Positions 27,352 to 36,360 of a stretch of 64,000 nucleotides of DNA are shown here, piece after piece. The position numbers and the translations under genes were made by a program. This DNA is from Winogradskya humida. Its GTDB lineage: Bacteria > Actinomycetota > Actinomycetes > Mycobacteriales > Micromonosporaceae. Under the pieces are notes generated by a model. The model worked only from the letters and a program-made list of their open reading frames with translations, did not search any database and was not told where the DNA came from. Each line of letters opens with the position of its first letter. Position 1 is the stretch's first letter. The stretch spans positions 33,536-97,535 of the forward strand of contig NZ_BOMN01000126.1 in the NCBI RefSeq assembly GCF_016862215.1, read 5' to 3'.

Positions 27352-27492
27352 CCCCGCTGAACGCCAAGCTTCAGCGAGCCGCCGCGCTTCCACCCGTGCC
27401 CCCGCTGAACGCCAAGCTTCAGCGAGCCGCCGCGCTTCCACCCGTGCCCCCCGCTGAACGCAAAGCTTCAGCGAGCCGCCGCGCTTCCACCA
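27352..27492. repeat. Three tandem 48/49-bp copies of a gene 3' end
   Basis: A unit containing GCTGAACGC(C)AAGCTTCAGC starts at 27356, 27404 and 27453. The last copy encodes the C-terminal VEARRLAEALRSAG of the upstream DUF6493 gene. The other two lie past its stop, and a one-base length difference moves them out of frame. The paralogue next door ends in a single EARRLAGANA, so the extra copies are a local expansion. Confidence 0.85.
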
Positions 27493-29878
27493 CGACGCGG
27501 CTGGACCCGGGCCAGGCAGCCACCGCGTCCAACCCGTCGACCGGCAGCCGAACCCCCGTCGCCACCGCCGTCTCCGTCGCGAGGGCAAGCAGCTCGGGCG
27601 TGCCCCGCGGCACCTTCGGCGCGACTCCCGACGGCCGAGGCAGGGTAATTCTGGGCGGTGGTGTCTCGGGCGGAGCGCCACGCAGCAGGTGGGGAAGCGC
27701 CGCCGCCAGCAGGCGCCAGACCGAGAGCGGTGCACCGGCGGACGCGGCGTCGCGAAGGACCTCGACGATGCGGGTCGGCTTGAGCGGGCCTGACGTCGAC
27801 AGGACGCCGATCAGCTCGCCGATGCCCTCCGGGTTGAGCGTTCCGGTGGCAGCCATCGTCAGGAAGGCGTCCAGCGCGGCGATCCGATCGGCCGGCCGCC
27901 GGGCGCTCACCGCGTATGCCAATCCCAGGTCGAGCGCCACTCCCCCGTCCCCGTCGCAGTCGGCCAGCAGAGGCAGGATGGCGGTGCTGCCATCGTCGAT
28001 GTCCCGATCCGCAGCAGCGGCCAGGAGTGGCAGCGCCGCCGCGGCTACAACGCCACGATGGTGCGGCATCGCCAGTGCCCAGTGCCGCGACCAGTCCTCC
28101 TCGGCACGCGTCGAGTAGTACTCGCCGACGGTCACGTCGAGCAGCTCCACCAGCTCGAAGCCGAGGCCGGCGGGCGGTGCCGTCTCGACCAGAAGACGCC
28201 GGGGCCACAGGCCGAAGGACTCCCGTACGTCCGCGTCGTCGAGCTTCCGGCTGAACTCGACCGACACCGTGTACTGGCCCGGCTGCGGCAGCCCGCCCGA
28301 GCGGAGCCGCGCAGCAAGCGCCTTCCCAGCGCTGCTCCCCAGTGCCTCCGCCTGGGCTGCCAACCCGTTGTCGGGGGCCAGTGGCAGCCGGAGCAGCGCC
28401 TGCGTCAGGTCCACGGGCCACGGTTCGCGGTCTCCGAGCGAGGCGATGCGTTCGAGTAACACCGAACCGTCCAGCGAACCCGTCATCGAGGTCGGCGTGC
28501 AGAGCAGACTCGGAGTGCTGCCGAGCCGGGCGGTGGCCTCCTCGAGACGACGACGCACCAGGACCGCGGGTGCGGCCCGTGCCGGATCCGGCTCGTTCTC
28601 ACTGGACCAGTCCTGCGGCTCCCGTTCGCGTTCCAGCCCCGCCGCGGCCCGGAGCAGGTCACCCATCGATTCGCAGAGGCAGTGCGGCTCGTTGCGATGT
28701 CTCCGGAAGACCCACCCGCGCGCATCCCGCAGGAGGGGTCGCAGTGCGCCCGCCAGCCGTCCGTCATCCACCGCGGCGAGCCGGACGAGGCCGTCGAGCA
28801 CCCGCTCCACCGGCCCGTCGGGAATCCTGCGCCGCAGAAGGAGCGCGACTTCCTCGACCAGGGTGTCAACGTCGGTTATGGGAGGAGGCGCGGGTTGCGG
28901 CAACGCAAGCGCAGGCAGGTCATCACCCCGAGGCGACGAGAACACCACCGGGGCAGCCGGTCCGGCGACGCCGAGCCAGGCGAGCTGCGCCTTCACCAAC
29001 GCCTTCTCGGGGCGCGCGAGCACCACCCGCGACGCCTCCAGCAAGGCATCCCGATCAGGCAGGTCGACCGTACGCAGAACCCGCTGCGCCATGGTCGCGA
29101 CGCTCACCGGTCCGTCGGTCAGCAGCCGCAGATAGTCCCCGGGTCGTGCGACGACTTCGGCGGCGGTCGGCGCAAGTGTCTCGTGCAGCATGATGAACGC
29201 CCGCAACGCCTTCGGCCGGTCCCCTCGCAGCAGCCGGTCGAGCGTCGCACCGATCAGGTCAGCACGATCGAGCACACCTTCCCTGCTCAACTGGGCGACA
29301 GCATCGGCGAACCCGTTCTCCCGGCCGGTACACAGGTCGGGGAAGTGTAGTCGCAGACCGACGGTGTCGACCTCGAACAGCCTCGGCAGCAGGGCCCGAA
29401 GGAACGGGTCGTCTCGTAACCGATCGGCGAGGGGCCGGTCGAGGTCGCGCATCCCCAGGTCGGTCGCCCAGCCCTCGACGAAGCGATCCCCCGTGGGCGG
29501 TGGGGCTCCTTCCGCGCGGATGAGCCCGGCGACGAACCGCCAGTCCGGATCGGGGACGGTGGCCAGTCTGTTGGCGAGTTCAACAAGCCAGGGAACGCCG
29601 AGCGCACGGGCCACTTCGAGCACCGGCGCGACGGCCTCTTCCGGAAGGCCCACCGAGGGGCGGCCGAGGATCTGCGCGGCCGTCGCGGCGGTGGGCTGGC
29701 ATCCGACGACAGCGACGCTCAGTGCGGCGCCCCGGGTGCCGTCCCACCAGACCTCACGGTCGCGTGTCATCGCCGTGAAGGCCGTGCGGGCCTCGCGGCG
29801 GCCCAGCTCGTCGGGGCTGCGGACGGCTGTGACCACTGAGGCCACGTCGCCCGCCTCGATCGCGGTCCGGAGACTCAT
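27419..29878 (-). CDS. DUF6493-type large helical protein (second paralogue)
   Basis: The 819-residue soluble protein is paralogous along its whole length to the gene immediately upstream. Shared segments include AQILxRxxxxLxxxAV early, the RPEKxLVKxQLxWLG helix in the middle, and GTPxLLxLATETAxxTGVxLxVDGL at the end. Leucine-rich helical stretches suggest a HEAT-like solenoid. I recognise the DUF6493 family, which in actinomycetes accompanies SWIM zinc-finger proteins; no enzymatic motif is visible. ATG 29878 overlaps the upstream stop by four bases (ATGA). The C-terminus lies in the tandem repeat. Confidence 0.8.
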   Translation of the reverse strand: MSLRTAIEAGDVASVVTAVRSPDELGRREARTAFTAMTRDREVWWDGTRGAALSVAVVGCQPTAATAAQILGRPSVGLPEEAVAPVLEVARALGVPWLVELANRLATVPDPDWRFVAGLIRAEGAPPPTGDRFVEGWATDLGMRDLDRPLADRLRDDPFLRALLPRLFEVDTVGLRLHFPDLCTGRENGFADAVAQLSREGVLDRADLIGATLDRLLRGDRPKALRAFIMLHETLAPTAAEVVARPGDYLRLLTDGPVSVATMAQRVLRTVDLPDRDALLEASRVVLARPEKALVKAQLAWLGVAGPAAPVVFSSPRGDDLPALALPQPAPPPITDVDTLVEEVALLLRRRIPDGPVERVLDGLVRLAAVDDGRLAGALRPLLRDARGWVFRRHRNEPHCLCESMGDLLRAAAGLEREREPQDWSSENEPDPARAAPAVLVRRRLEEATARLGSTPSLLCTPTSMTGSLDGSVLLERIASLGDREPWPVDLTQALLRLPLAPDNGLAAQAEALGSSAGKALAARLRSGGLPQPGQYTVSVEFSRKLDDADVRESFGLWPRRLLVETAPPAGLGFELVELLDVTVGEYYSTRAEEDWSRHWALAMPHHRGVVAAAALPLLAAAADRDIDDGSTAILPLLADCDGDGGVALDLGLAYAVSARRPADRIAALDAFLTMAATGTLNPEGIGELIGVLSTSGPLKPTRIVEVLRDAASAGAPLSVWRLLAAALPHLLRGAPPETPPPRITLPRPSGVAPKVPRGTPELLALATETAVATGVRLPVDGLDAVAAWPGSSRVVVEARRLAEALRSAGGTGGSAAAR

Positions 29879-32571
29879 GCGTTCGCCCCGGCCAGTCGGC
29901 GGGCCTCGGTCACGAGACGGCCGGAACCGGGACGGGCGGCGGCCGCGGCGAGGCCGTCGACCTCCAGGCTTACGCCGGTGGTTGTGGCCGTCTCGGTCGC
30001 CAGGGTGAGCAGGTCGGGAGTGCCGCGGGGTGGTTTGGGGGCCTTGAGCATCGGGGGCAGGGCCGCGGCCAGCACACGCCAGACCGATAGTGGCGCTCCG
30101 GCCGCGGCGGCGTCGCGGAGGGGTTCGAGGAAGCGGCTCGGTTTCAGGGCGTCGCGGACGGCCAGGCGGCCGAGGCTGGAGCCGATGGCGGTCGGGTCGA
30201 GGGTGCCGGCCGCGGCGAGGGAGAGGAACGCGTCGAGTGCCGCGACGCGGTCCTGGGGGTGGCGAGCGGCTAGGCCGTACGCGACAGCCGTCGGCAGCGC
30301 GGCCCCGCCGTCCCCGGCGCACTCGGCCAGGAGCGGCAGGATCGCGGCGCCGTCCCGGATGTCGCTGTCCGCCGCCGAGGCCACCTGCGGGAGGGCCGCC
30401 GCGGCGATCAGGCCACGATGGTGGGGCAGCAACGCCGGCCAGTAGCTCGTCCAGCTCCGGTGGTAGCTGGTCTCCGTGGTCCCGACGATGCCCGTGAGCA
30501 GGACCTCACTGTCGGGGTCGGTGCCGGGCGGCGCGGTTGTGCGGGTCAGCAGCCGCCAAGGTGGCAGCCTCTCCCAGGCTTCGTCCTGCCAGAAGCGACC
30601 GGTCTTGTTCGGGCGGCGCTCGACGAGCACCTCCTCCTGCAGCGGCTGTGGCAGGCCGCCGGCGCGCAGCCGGGCCGCGAGCGCGTCGCCCGCCGGTGTG
30701 CCGAGGGCCGCCGCGCGGGTGGCGAGCTGTTCGTCGACGCCCGGCTCGATCCGCAGGAACGCCTGGAACAGGTCCCACCGCCACGGCGCCCGGTCACCGA
30801 GCGCTGCGATGCGTTCGTAGAGGGCGGTCGCGTCGATCGCGCCGGTCGACGAGGTCGGGGCGGCAAGAAGCCCGTGATAGCCGACCGGGCCGCCGCCTGC
30901 GGGCAGGGTCAGGCCGGCTCTGTCGAGAGGCCGGGATCCGCCATAGCTGAGCAGGGCAGGAATCTCTGCGAGCCGTAACGCAAGGAGCCGGTGCAGGGGC
31001 GGAACGCTGCCACGGCCCTGCAACGGATGCTCATGGGCGCGGAGGATTTCCCCGAGCTTGCCGAGCCAGGTGGCGCGGGCACCGGCGGACGGAGCGGCCA
31101 CGGCCCACAGGGCTCCCCCGATCGCCGGACACAGACACAGCGCGTCCCAACCGTCCCGCCCGAAGTTGCCGGTCTCCACCATCGGCCGCAGCACGCCCGC
31201 GAAAGACGACGACTGAACCTCGCCCGCGAAAACCGACGGCCGCGCCGCGCTCGGGAGGGATGTCGTGGCTGACAAGCGGACGATGCCGTCGAGGACTCGT
31301 TCGAGCGGGCCGGCGCTGAGATCGCGGAGCAGCAGCGCCACCTCCTCTCGTAGCTCGGCCACATCGGAGATGGGTGGTGGGGCGTCCGCCGGCCGGATGG
31401 GCGCGGGCAGGTCGTCACCGCGCGCCGTCACCACCGCGACCGCCGGCCCGGGGCCGGCACCGATGAGGGCGCGGGCACGGTCGCGGATCTCGGGAGCGGG
31501 ATGATCCGCGGCGATGGCGATCACCTCGGCGACCTCCGGTGATCGGGGGAGCTTGCCCAGCCAGGTGAGTTGCTTCTTCACCAGGGTCTTCTCGGGACGG
31601 GTCAGCACCACCCGGGACGCGTCGAGCAGCGAAGACACCTCGACATCGGCGCCGGGCAACGCCTTCTGCGCCATAGCCGCGACGTTTCCCGGAGCGTCGG
31701 TGAGCAGGCGCAGATATTCACCGGTGCGAGCAGTGGTTTCCTCCCGGGTCGGGGCCAGGAGGTCGTGCAGGACCACGAACGCGCGCATCGCCCCCGGCCG
31801 GTCACCCCGGACCAGGCGATCGAGAGTGCTGTCCAGGACGGTTGCCCGGTCGAGCGTGCCGTCCGCGCAGAGGTGCGCGAGGGCGTCGAGGAAGACGTGC
31901 TTGATGCCGGAGCGGCGCGACTCGAAGAGCAGGCGGGTGCCGAGACCGTCGAGCTCGAAGATCCTGGGCAGCAGGACCGGCAGGAACGGGTCGGTGCGTA
32001 GCCGGTCGATTAGCGGAACGCTGCGCTGCCGGGGGATGTGCGGGAAGTCGAGCTCCCACAGCCAGCCCTGGACGAAGGCCTCGCTCGTGGGTGGCGCGGC
32101 GTTCTCGGCGTGGAGCAGGCCCGCGACGAAATCCCAGCGTTCCGCCGAGTCGCCGAGGCGGTGGGCCAGGTCGGCGAGCCAGGGGATGCCGCGCGCACGT
32201 GCGACGGTGACCACCGGGCCGACCGCTGCGGCGTCGAGTGCGATGTCTCGGCGGCGCAGGATCTGGGCGGTCTTCGCGGCAGTGGGCAGCAACCCGACCG
32301 CCGCCAGGACGGCCAGCGGCGCCTCGCCCGTAGTCCACCAGCCGTCGAACTGCTCACGGGTCAGCGTCGGCGACGCCCTGAGCACCGCCTCGACCACCGC
32401 ATCGGTCTGCCCACCGTCGATCAACTTGAGGAAATTCACGACCGAAGGCCCAGCAGCCCGAGGACGGTTCGAGGACGGAGGCCGAGCAGCCTGGGCACGG
32501 GTCACGGCCGGAGACCCAGCAGCCCGAGCACCCGTCATGGCCGAAAGCCCAGAAGCCTGAGGATGGGTCAC
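29875..32571 (-). CDS. DUF6493-type large helical protein (first paralogue)
   Basis: This is the 898-residue first paralogue; the homologous body begins near residue 45 (VNFLKLIDGG, aligned with MSLRTAIEAG of the second gene). The frame opens at GTG 32571, overlapping the SWIM stop as GTGA, and the first 44 residues are four 11-residue repeats. An in-frame GTG at 32439 could be the ancestral start, giving 854 residues. It has no signal or membrane segment. The protein probably forms a complex with the SWIM protein and its own paralogue, which is inference from the coupled operon. Confidence 0.8.
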   Translation of the reverse strand: MTHPQASGLSAMTGARAAGSPAVTRAQAARPPSSNRPRAAGPSVVNFLKLIDGGQTDAVVEAVLRASPTLTREQFDGWWTTGEAPLAVLAAVGLLPTAAKTAQILRRRDIALDAAAVGPVVTVARARGIPWLADLAHRLGDSAERWDFVAGLLHAENAAPPTSEAFVQGWLWELDFPHIPRQRSVPLIDRLRTDPFLPVLLPRIFELDGLGTRLLFESRRSGIKHVFLDALAHLCADGTLDRATVLDSTLDRLVRGDRPGAMRAFVVLHDLLAPTREETTARTGEYLRLLTDAPGNVAAMAQKALPGADVEVSSLLDASRVVLTRPEKTLVKKQLTWLGKLPRSPEVAEVIAIAADHPAPEIRDRARALIGAGPGPAVAVVTARGDDLPAPIRPADAPPPISDVAELREEVALLLRDLSAGPLERVLDGIVRLSATTSLPSAARPSVFAGEVQSSSFAGVLRPMVETGNFGRDGWDALCLCPAIGGALWAVAAPSAGARATWLGKLGEILRAHEHPLQGRGSVPPLHRLLALRLAEIPALLSYGGSRPLDRAGLTLPAGGGPVGYHGLLAAPTSSTGAIDATALYERIAALGDRAPWRWDLFQAFLRIEPGVDEQLATRAAALGTPAGDALAARLRAGGLPQPLQEEVLVERRPNKTGRFWQDEAWERLPPWRLLTRTTAPPGTDPDSEVLLTGIVGTTETSYHRSWTSYWPALLPHHRGLIAAAALPQVASAADSDIRDGAAILPLLAECAGDGGAALPTAVAYGLAARHPQDRVAALDAFLSLAAAGTLDPTAIGSSLGRLAVRDALKPSRFLEPLRDAAAAGAPLSVWRVLAAALPPMLKAPKPPRGTPDLLTLATETATTTGVSLEVDGLAAAAARPGSGRLVTEARRLAGANA
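32440..32571 (-). repeat. Four 33-bp repeats at the SWIM/DUF6493 junction
   Basis: The coding strand shows four 33-base units from 32571 down to 32440, starting GTGACC, ATGACG, GTGACC and TCGAAC and each ending in a TCxGNC-type triplet pair, followed by another GTG (32439). They are about 70-80 percent alike. Each keeps frame and offers a possible start codon, encoding MTHPQASGLSA, MTGARAAGSPA, VTRAQAARPPS and SNRPRAAGPSV. Confidence 0.85.
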
Positions 32572-33848
32572 GGGCGGAGCTCCAGTTGGACGGCGAGGAC
32601 GTGTTTGCAGGGGCCGCGTTGGCCGCGGTGCTTGGCGTACCAGGGGCAGGAGCAGGAGGACTCGGCGACGCGGACGCGGTGGTCGCCGACCGTGGCTGCG
32701 CGGCCGTCCTCGTCGAGCTTGACCAGGCCGGACGAGACGAGCGTGCGGGCACCGATCAGGCGGGGATTGTCGCGCTCGGCCCGGGTGGCGTCGCAGGGCA
32801 TGACGCGGTGGAAATACGCACCCTCGTGGACGTCGTAGCCGACCCGCCCGGCCGTGCCGAGCTGGGCCAGCGCGCCCAGCACCCGCTCGGCGGTGAGCCC
32901 GGCGGAAGCGGCGAGACAGGCGACGTCGATCGCCGGGTCCCAGGAGAGCAGGGCCGAGATCAGCTCGGCGTCGTCGACGACCTCGTCTCCCGACAGCGCG
33001 GTGAGCGCGGCGCCCTCGCCCGAGAACCCGCGGTAGGGCTCGGGGCTCAGCGTCAGCGACAGCCGCAGCACTCCCGTGTCCAGCTCCCAGGTGCTCGGCA
33101 GCGGTCCTGAGCCGGCGGTGACCGGCGGCCCGTACACCTTGAGGGAGCGGGCGAAGCGCAGCATCCCGCGCAGGGCGCTCAGCCGGGAGCCGTCGGGGAC
33201 GCAGATCGCACCCGGGACCGGGCGGGAGGTCAGCCGCAGCCCGCGACCTGCCGGGATCGCCCAGAGCACGCCCTTGGGCAGGCGGCGCAGGAAATCGACG
33301 GGGGCCACGCCTCGCTGCTCGAAGCCGGCGGACAGCACCTGCACCTCGGCGAAGCCCCGCAGCCAGCGCGGCGGCAGCGGCACCTTCTTCTCGACGATCG
33401 TGGCGTCCATCGTGGACACGGTCAGGTCGTCGGGCCCGACCGACAGGCGCAGCGGGTCGAGCCCGGAGACGCGCGCCAGCGATGCCCGCAGCGGATCGTT
33501 GACGTCGACGTTGGTGGTGCCGTGTGCCACGATCTCGCCGTCCAGGCCGTCGGGCAGCGCGTCCAGCCGGGCATAGACCCCGCAGCAGCCGGAGAAGGAC
33601 TCGAAGCGCAGCCGGTCGGAGCCCGCCGTGACCACCGGGTCGAGGCTCGCCGCGCGCACCGGCTGGAAATATCGCGTGCGGGCGACCTCGGCCACCGCGA
33701 GCAGCCCGGCCGCGGCCGCCTGCGGGGTGGTCAGGAAGCCCGTGAAGAAGCGCGGGTTGGCTGCCGGGCCACCGCTGGTCTGCAGCGCGAGGCCGGCCTC
33801 ACCAAGCCCGGAAGACCCGAGATATCGGTACGCCTGAACGACTGTCAC
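32568..33848 (-). CDS. SWIM zinc-finger domain protein
   Basis: The 426-residue protein ends in a SWIM motif, CSCPWY...GPCKH (CxCxnCxH), near residues 400-420, a zinc site thought to bind DNA or protein. The upstream 390 residues are the conserved SWIM-family body, with no recognisable catalytic site. It starts 11 bases after the acetoacetyl-CoA synthetase stop and overlaps the first DUF6493 gene by four bases. SWIM proteins of this sort are known next to MoxR ATPase and vWA genes and DUF6493 proteins in other genomes; no MoxR or vWA gene is in this window. Confidence 0.85.
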   Translation of the reverse strand: MTVVQAYRYLGSSGLGEAGLALQTSGGPAANPRFFTGFLTTPQAAAAGLLAVAEVARTRYFQPVRAASLDPVVTAGSDRLRFESFSGCCGVYARLDALPDGLDGEIVAHGTTNVDVNDPLRASLARVSGLDPLRLSVGPDDLTVSTMDATIVEKKVPLPPRWLRGFAEVQVLSAGFEQRGVAPVDFLRRLPKGVLWAIPAGRGLRLTSRPVPGAICVPDGSRLSALRGMLRFARSLKVYGPPVTAGSGPLPSTWELDTGVLRLSLTLSPEPYRGFSGEGAALTALSGDEVVDDAELISALLSWDPAIDVACLAASAGLTAERVLGALAQLGTAGRVGYDVHEGAYFHRVMPCDATRAERDNPRLIGARTLVSSGLVKLDEDGRAATVGDHRVRVAESSCSCPWYAKHRGQRGPCKHVLAVQLELRP

Positions 33849-33859
33849 GTCCCGGGACT

Positions 33860-35776
33860 CTAGGAACCGGGTACGACACTTTCGAACGCGGCCAGCGACT
33901 CGGGGTTCGCCAGGGCACCCATCGCCGCAGCTCGGTCAGCGGGTGTGCCAGTCAGGATCCGCTTCACGGGCACCTCGAGCTTCTTGCCGGACAGCGTGCG
34001 CGGCACTGCTCGTACCCGATGGATCTCGTCCGGGACGTGCCTGGGTGAGAGCGCCGCACGCAGCTCCGTCCTGATCCGGCCGCGGACGTCGTCATCGAGG
34101 TCGAGGCCGTCGGCGAGCACCACGAAGAGCAGGAGCCGGTCGCTCTCGTCGAGATGGATGACGAGCGAGTCGGCGACCTCGGCGAGACCCTCGACGACGG
34201 AGTAGAACTCGGCGGTGCCCAGCCGTACGCCACCGCGGTTGAGGGTCGCGTCGGAGCGGCCGGTGATCACGCAGGTGCCGTCCTCGCCGATGGTGATCCA
34301 GTCGCCGTGCCGCCACACCCCGGGAAAGACATCGAAGTACGCCTCGAAATAGCGCCGGCCGTCGGAATCGTTCCAGAATCCGACCGGCATGCTCGGCATC
34401 GGCGCGGTGACGACCAATTCGCCGAGCCGGCCGATCAGCGGTTTGCCTTCCGGGTCGTAGGCCTCGACCTTCGCGCCGAGTGCCCGGCAGGAAATGACCC
34501 CCTCGATCACGGGCAGCAGGGGTGCGCCGCCGACAAATCCGGTGCAGACATCGGTGCCGCCGGACAACGACTGCAGTTGCGGATCGGGGCCGAGCGCCGC
34601 GTAGATCCAGCGGAAGCCCTCCGGCGGAAGTGGCGCGCCGGTCGACCCCACGCCGCGGATGACGTTCGGCGGTGGCTGAACCCCGGCTTTACGGCAGGCG
34701 AGAATGAACGGCGCGGACGTCCCGAAATAGGTGACTCCGGCGTCGGCGGCCAGCTGCCAGAGCGTACCCAGATCGGGGTGTCCGGGGTTGCCGTCGAAAA
34801 GGACGATCGCGGCGCCGACAGCCGGGCCGGAGACCAGGAAATTCCACATCATCCAGCCGGTCGTGGTGAACCACAGGAACCGGTCGCCGGGGCCGAGATC
34901 GTGGTGCAGGGCGAGCATTTTGAGATGCTCGAGCAGGATGCCGCCGTGGCCGTGCACGATCGGTTTCGGCAGCCCGGTGGTGCCCGAGGAGTAGAGCACG
35001 TAGAGCGGATGGGCGAACGGCACGGCCGCGAAGGTCAGCGGCTCCGGGCCGTCGAGCGAGGCCCAGTCCCCGTCGGTGCCGAGATAGGGGATCGTGACCA
35101 GCTTTTCGACGCTCGGCAGCGCGGCGCGAATGGCGGCGACCTCGTCCCGCCGGTCGATGTCCTTGGCGCCGTAGCGATATCCGTCGACCGCGACCAGCAC
35201 CTTCGGCTCGATCTGCGACCAGCGGTCGATGACGCTGCGGGAACCGAACTCCGGCGCGCACGAGGAAAAGATCGCCCCGAGACTCGCGGTCGCGAGCAGC
35301 AGCACGAATGTCTCCGGAATGTTCGGCGTATACGCCGCGACCCGGTCACCCTCACCGACACCCAGACCGCGAAGCCCGGCTGCGACCCGGCGGACCTCAT
35401 CGCGCAACTGCCGGGCCGTGAGCGTGACAGCTTCCCGAGTCTGTGAGTACGCGTGAACGACAGCATCGTCGTCACCCAGCCCCGGCATCCGCAACACGTT
35501 CTCGGCGTAATTCAGCGTCGCCCCCGGAAACCATTCGGCACCGGGCATCGAGGTGTCGCCGAGCGTGGCGGTCGGCTGCGCATGTGCGACCACCCCGAAG
35601 TGGTCCCAGATCGCCCGCCAGAATCCGGCGAGATCGGTGACGGACCACTCCCACAATCCGGCGTAGTCGTGCACGTCGACGCCGCGCTCGTCGCGTACCC
35701 AGGACAGGAATTTCCCCATCCGGGAGGTCTCGAGAACGTCGGCCGGTGGCGTCCACAACACTGTGCCCGTCGTCAT
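33860..35776 (-). CDS. Acetoacetyl-CoA synthetase
   Basis: The 638-residue protein is full length for acetoacetate-CoA ligase of the adenylate-forming superfamily. It has the typical N-terminal domain (WSVTDLAGFWRAIWDHFGV, PGAEWFPGATLNYAENVL), the P-loop YSSGTTGLPKPIVHG, the TTGWMMWN motif and the C-terminal lid with GKKLEVPVKRIL containing the catalytic Lys. It makes acetoacetyl-CoA from acetoacetate, ATP and CoA, for polyhydroxybutyrate, leucine or ketone metabolism. It is upstream in the same direction as the SWIM gene with an 11-base gap, though a functional link is uncertain. Confidence 0.92.
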   Translation of the reverse strand: MTTGTVLWTPPADVLETSRMGKFLSWVRDERGVDVHDYAGLWEWSVTDLAGFWRAIWDHFGVVAHAQPTATLGDTSMPGAEWFPGATLNYAENVLRMPGLGDDDAVVHAYSQTREAVTLTARQLRDEVRRVAAGLRGLGVGEGDRVAAYTPNIPETFVLLLATASLGAIFSSCAPEFGSRSVIDRWSQIEPKVLVAVDGYRYGAKDIDRRDEVAAIRAALPSVEKLVTIPYLGTDGDWASLDGPEPLTFAAVPFAHPLYVLYSSGTTGLPKPIVHGHGGILLEHLKMLALHHDLGPGDRFLWFTTTGWMMWNFLVSGPAVGAAIVLFDGNPGHPDLGTLWQLAADAGVTYFGTSAPFILACRKAGVQPPPNVIRGVGSTGAPLPPEGFRWIYAALGPDPQLQSLSGGTDVCTGFVGGAPLLPVIEGVISCRALGAKVEAYDPEGKPLIGRLGELVVTAPMPSMPVGFWNDSDGRRYFEAYFDVFPGVWRHGDWITIGEDGTCVITGRSDATLNRGGVRLGTAEFYSVVEGLAEVADSLVIHLDESDRLLLFVVLADGLDLDDDVRGRIRTELRAALSPRHVPDEIHRVRAVPRTLSGKKLEVPVKRILTGTPADRAAAMGALANPESLAAFESVVPGS

Positions 35777-35792
35777 ACCGCCACCTTAACGG

Positions 35793-36308
35793 TCATTCAG
35801 CGGGGGCGGCCCGGGCATCCTGAATGGCGGTGCGGCGGGCGAGCCGGTGCTCACGCCGGATGATCGCCTCCCGGAACCGGCGCTCGTCGTCCGGCGACTC
35901 CGGCAGCACCGGGGGCACCGGGCGCGGCTGACCGGAAACGTCCACCCCGACAAAAACCAGGTAAGCGGTGGCCACGGTGAGCGGCTCCCCATCGGCAGTG
36001 TCCCACCGCTCCGCGGTCACCCGCACGCCGACCTCCATCGAGGTGCTGCCGGCCCAGTTCACCTGCGCGTACGCGTGAACGAGGTCGCCCACCCGCACCG
36101 GCTCGACAAAGACGATCTCATCGATCGCGGCGGTGACAGCAGTGCCGCCGCTGTGCCTCGCGGCCGCAGCCCCGGCGACGTCATCGACGAATTTCATCAG
36201 CACACCGCCGTGCACCGTGCCGTACAGGTTGACATCGATCGCGGTCATGATCCGGCTCAGGGTGACGCGCGAACGCGAGGTGGGCCGCCCCTGGGGCTGG
36301 TCGCTCAT
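35793..36308 (-). CDS. Acyl-CoA thioesterase (hotdog fold, YciA/BFIT-like)
   Basis: The 171-residue protein has one hotdog domain with NLYGTVHGGVLMKFVDDVAG near residues 27-46, the family signature with the catalytic Asp. It hydrolyses acyl-CoA thioesters in the cytosol. Its stop is 16 bases before the acetoacetyl-CoA synthetase start, so they are probably co-transcribed for acyl-CoA balance. ATG 36308 is used. The long upstream in-frame extension is non-coding because it overlaps the divergent membrane gene. Confidence 0.9.
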   Translation of the reverse strand: MSDQPQGRPTSRSRVTLSRIMTAIDVNLYGTVHGGVLMKFVDDVAGAAAARHSGGTAVTAAIDEIVFVEPVRVGDLVHAYAQVNWAGSTSMEVGVRVTAERWDTADGEPLTVATAYLVFVGVDVSGQPRPVPPVLPESPDDERRFREAIIRREHRLARRTAIQDARAAPAE

Positions 36309-36360
36309 GCCCCTCACGGTAGCGATCCCCGAGTTGAACGCCCCGGCTACGGTTCCCGCC

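Noticed and set aside
27352..27492. Tandem repeats considered as a CRISPR array
   Set aside because: Units are contiguous with no unique spacers and match the coding end of the adjacent gene; no cas genes are present.
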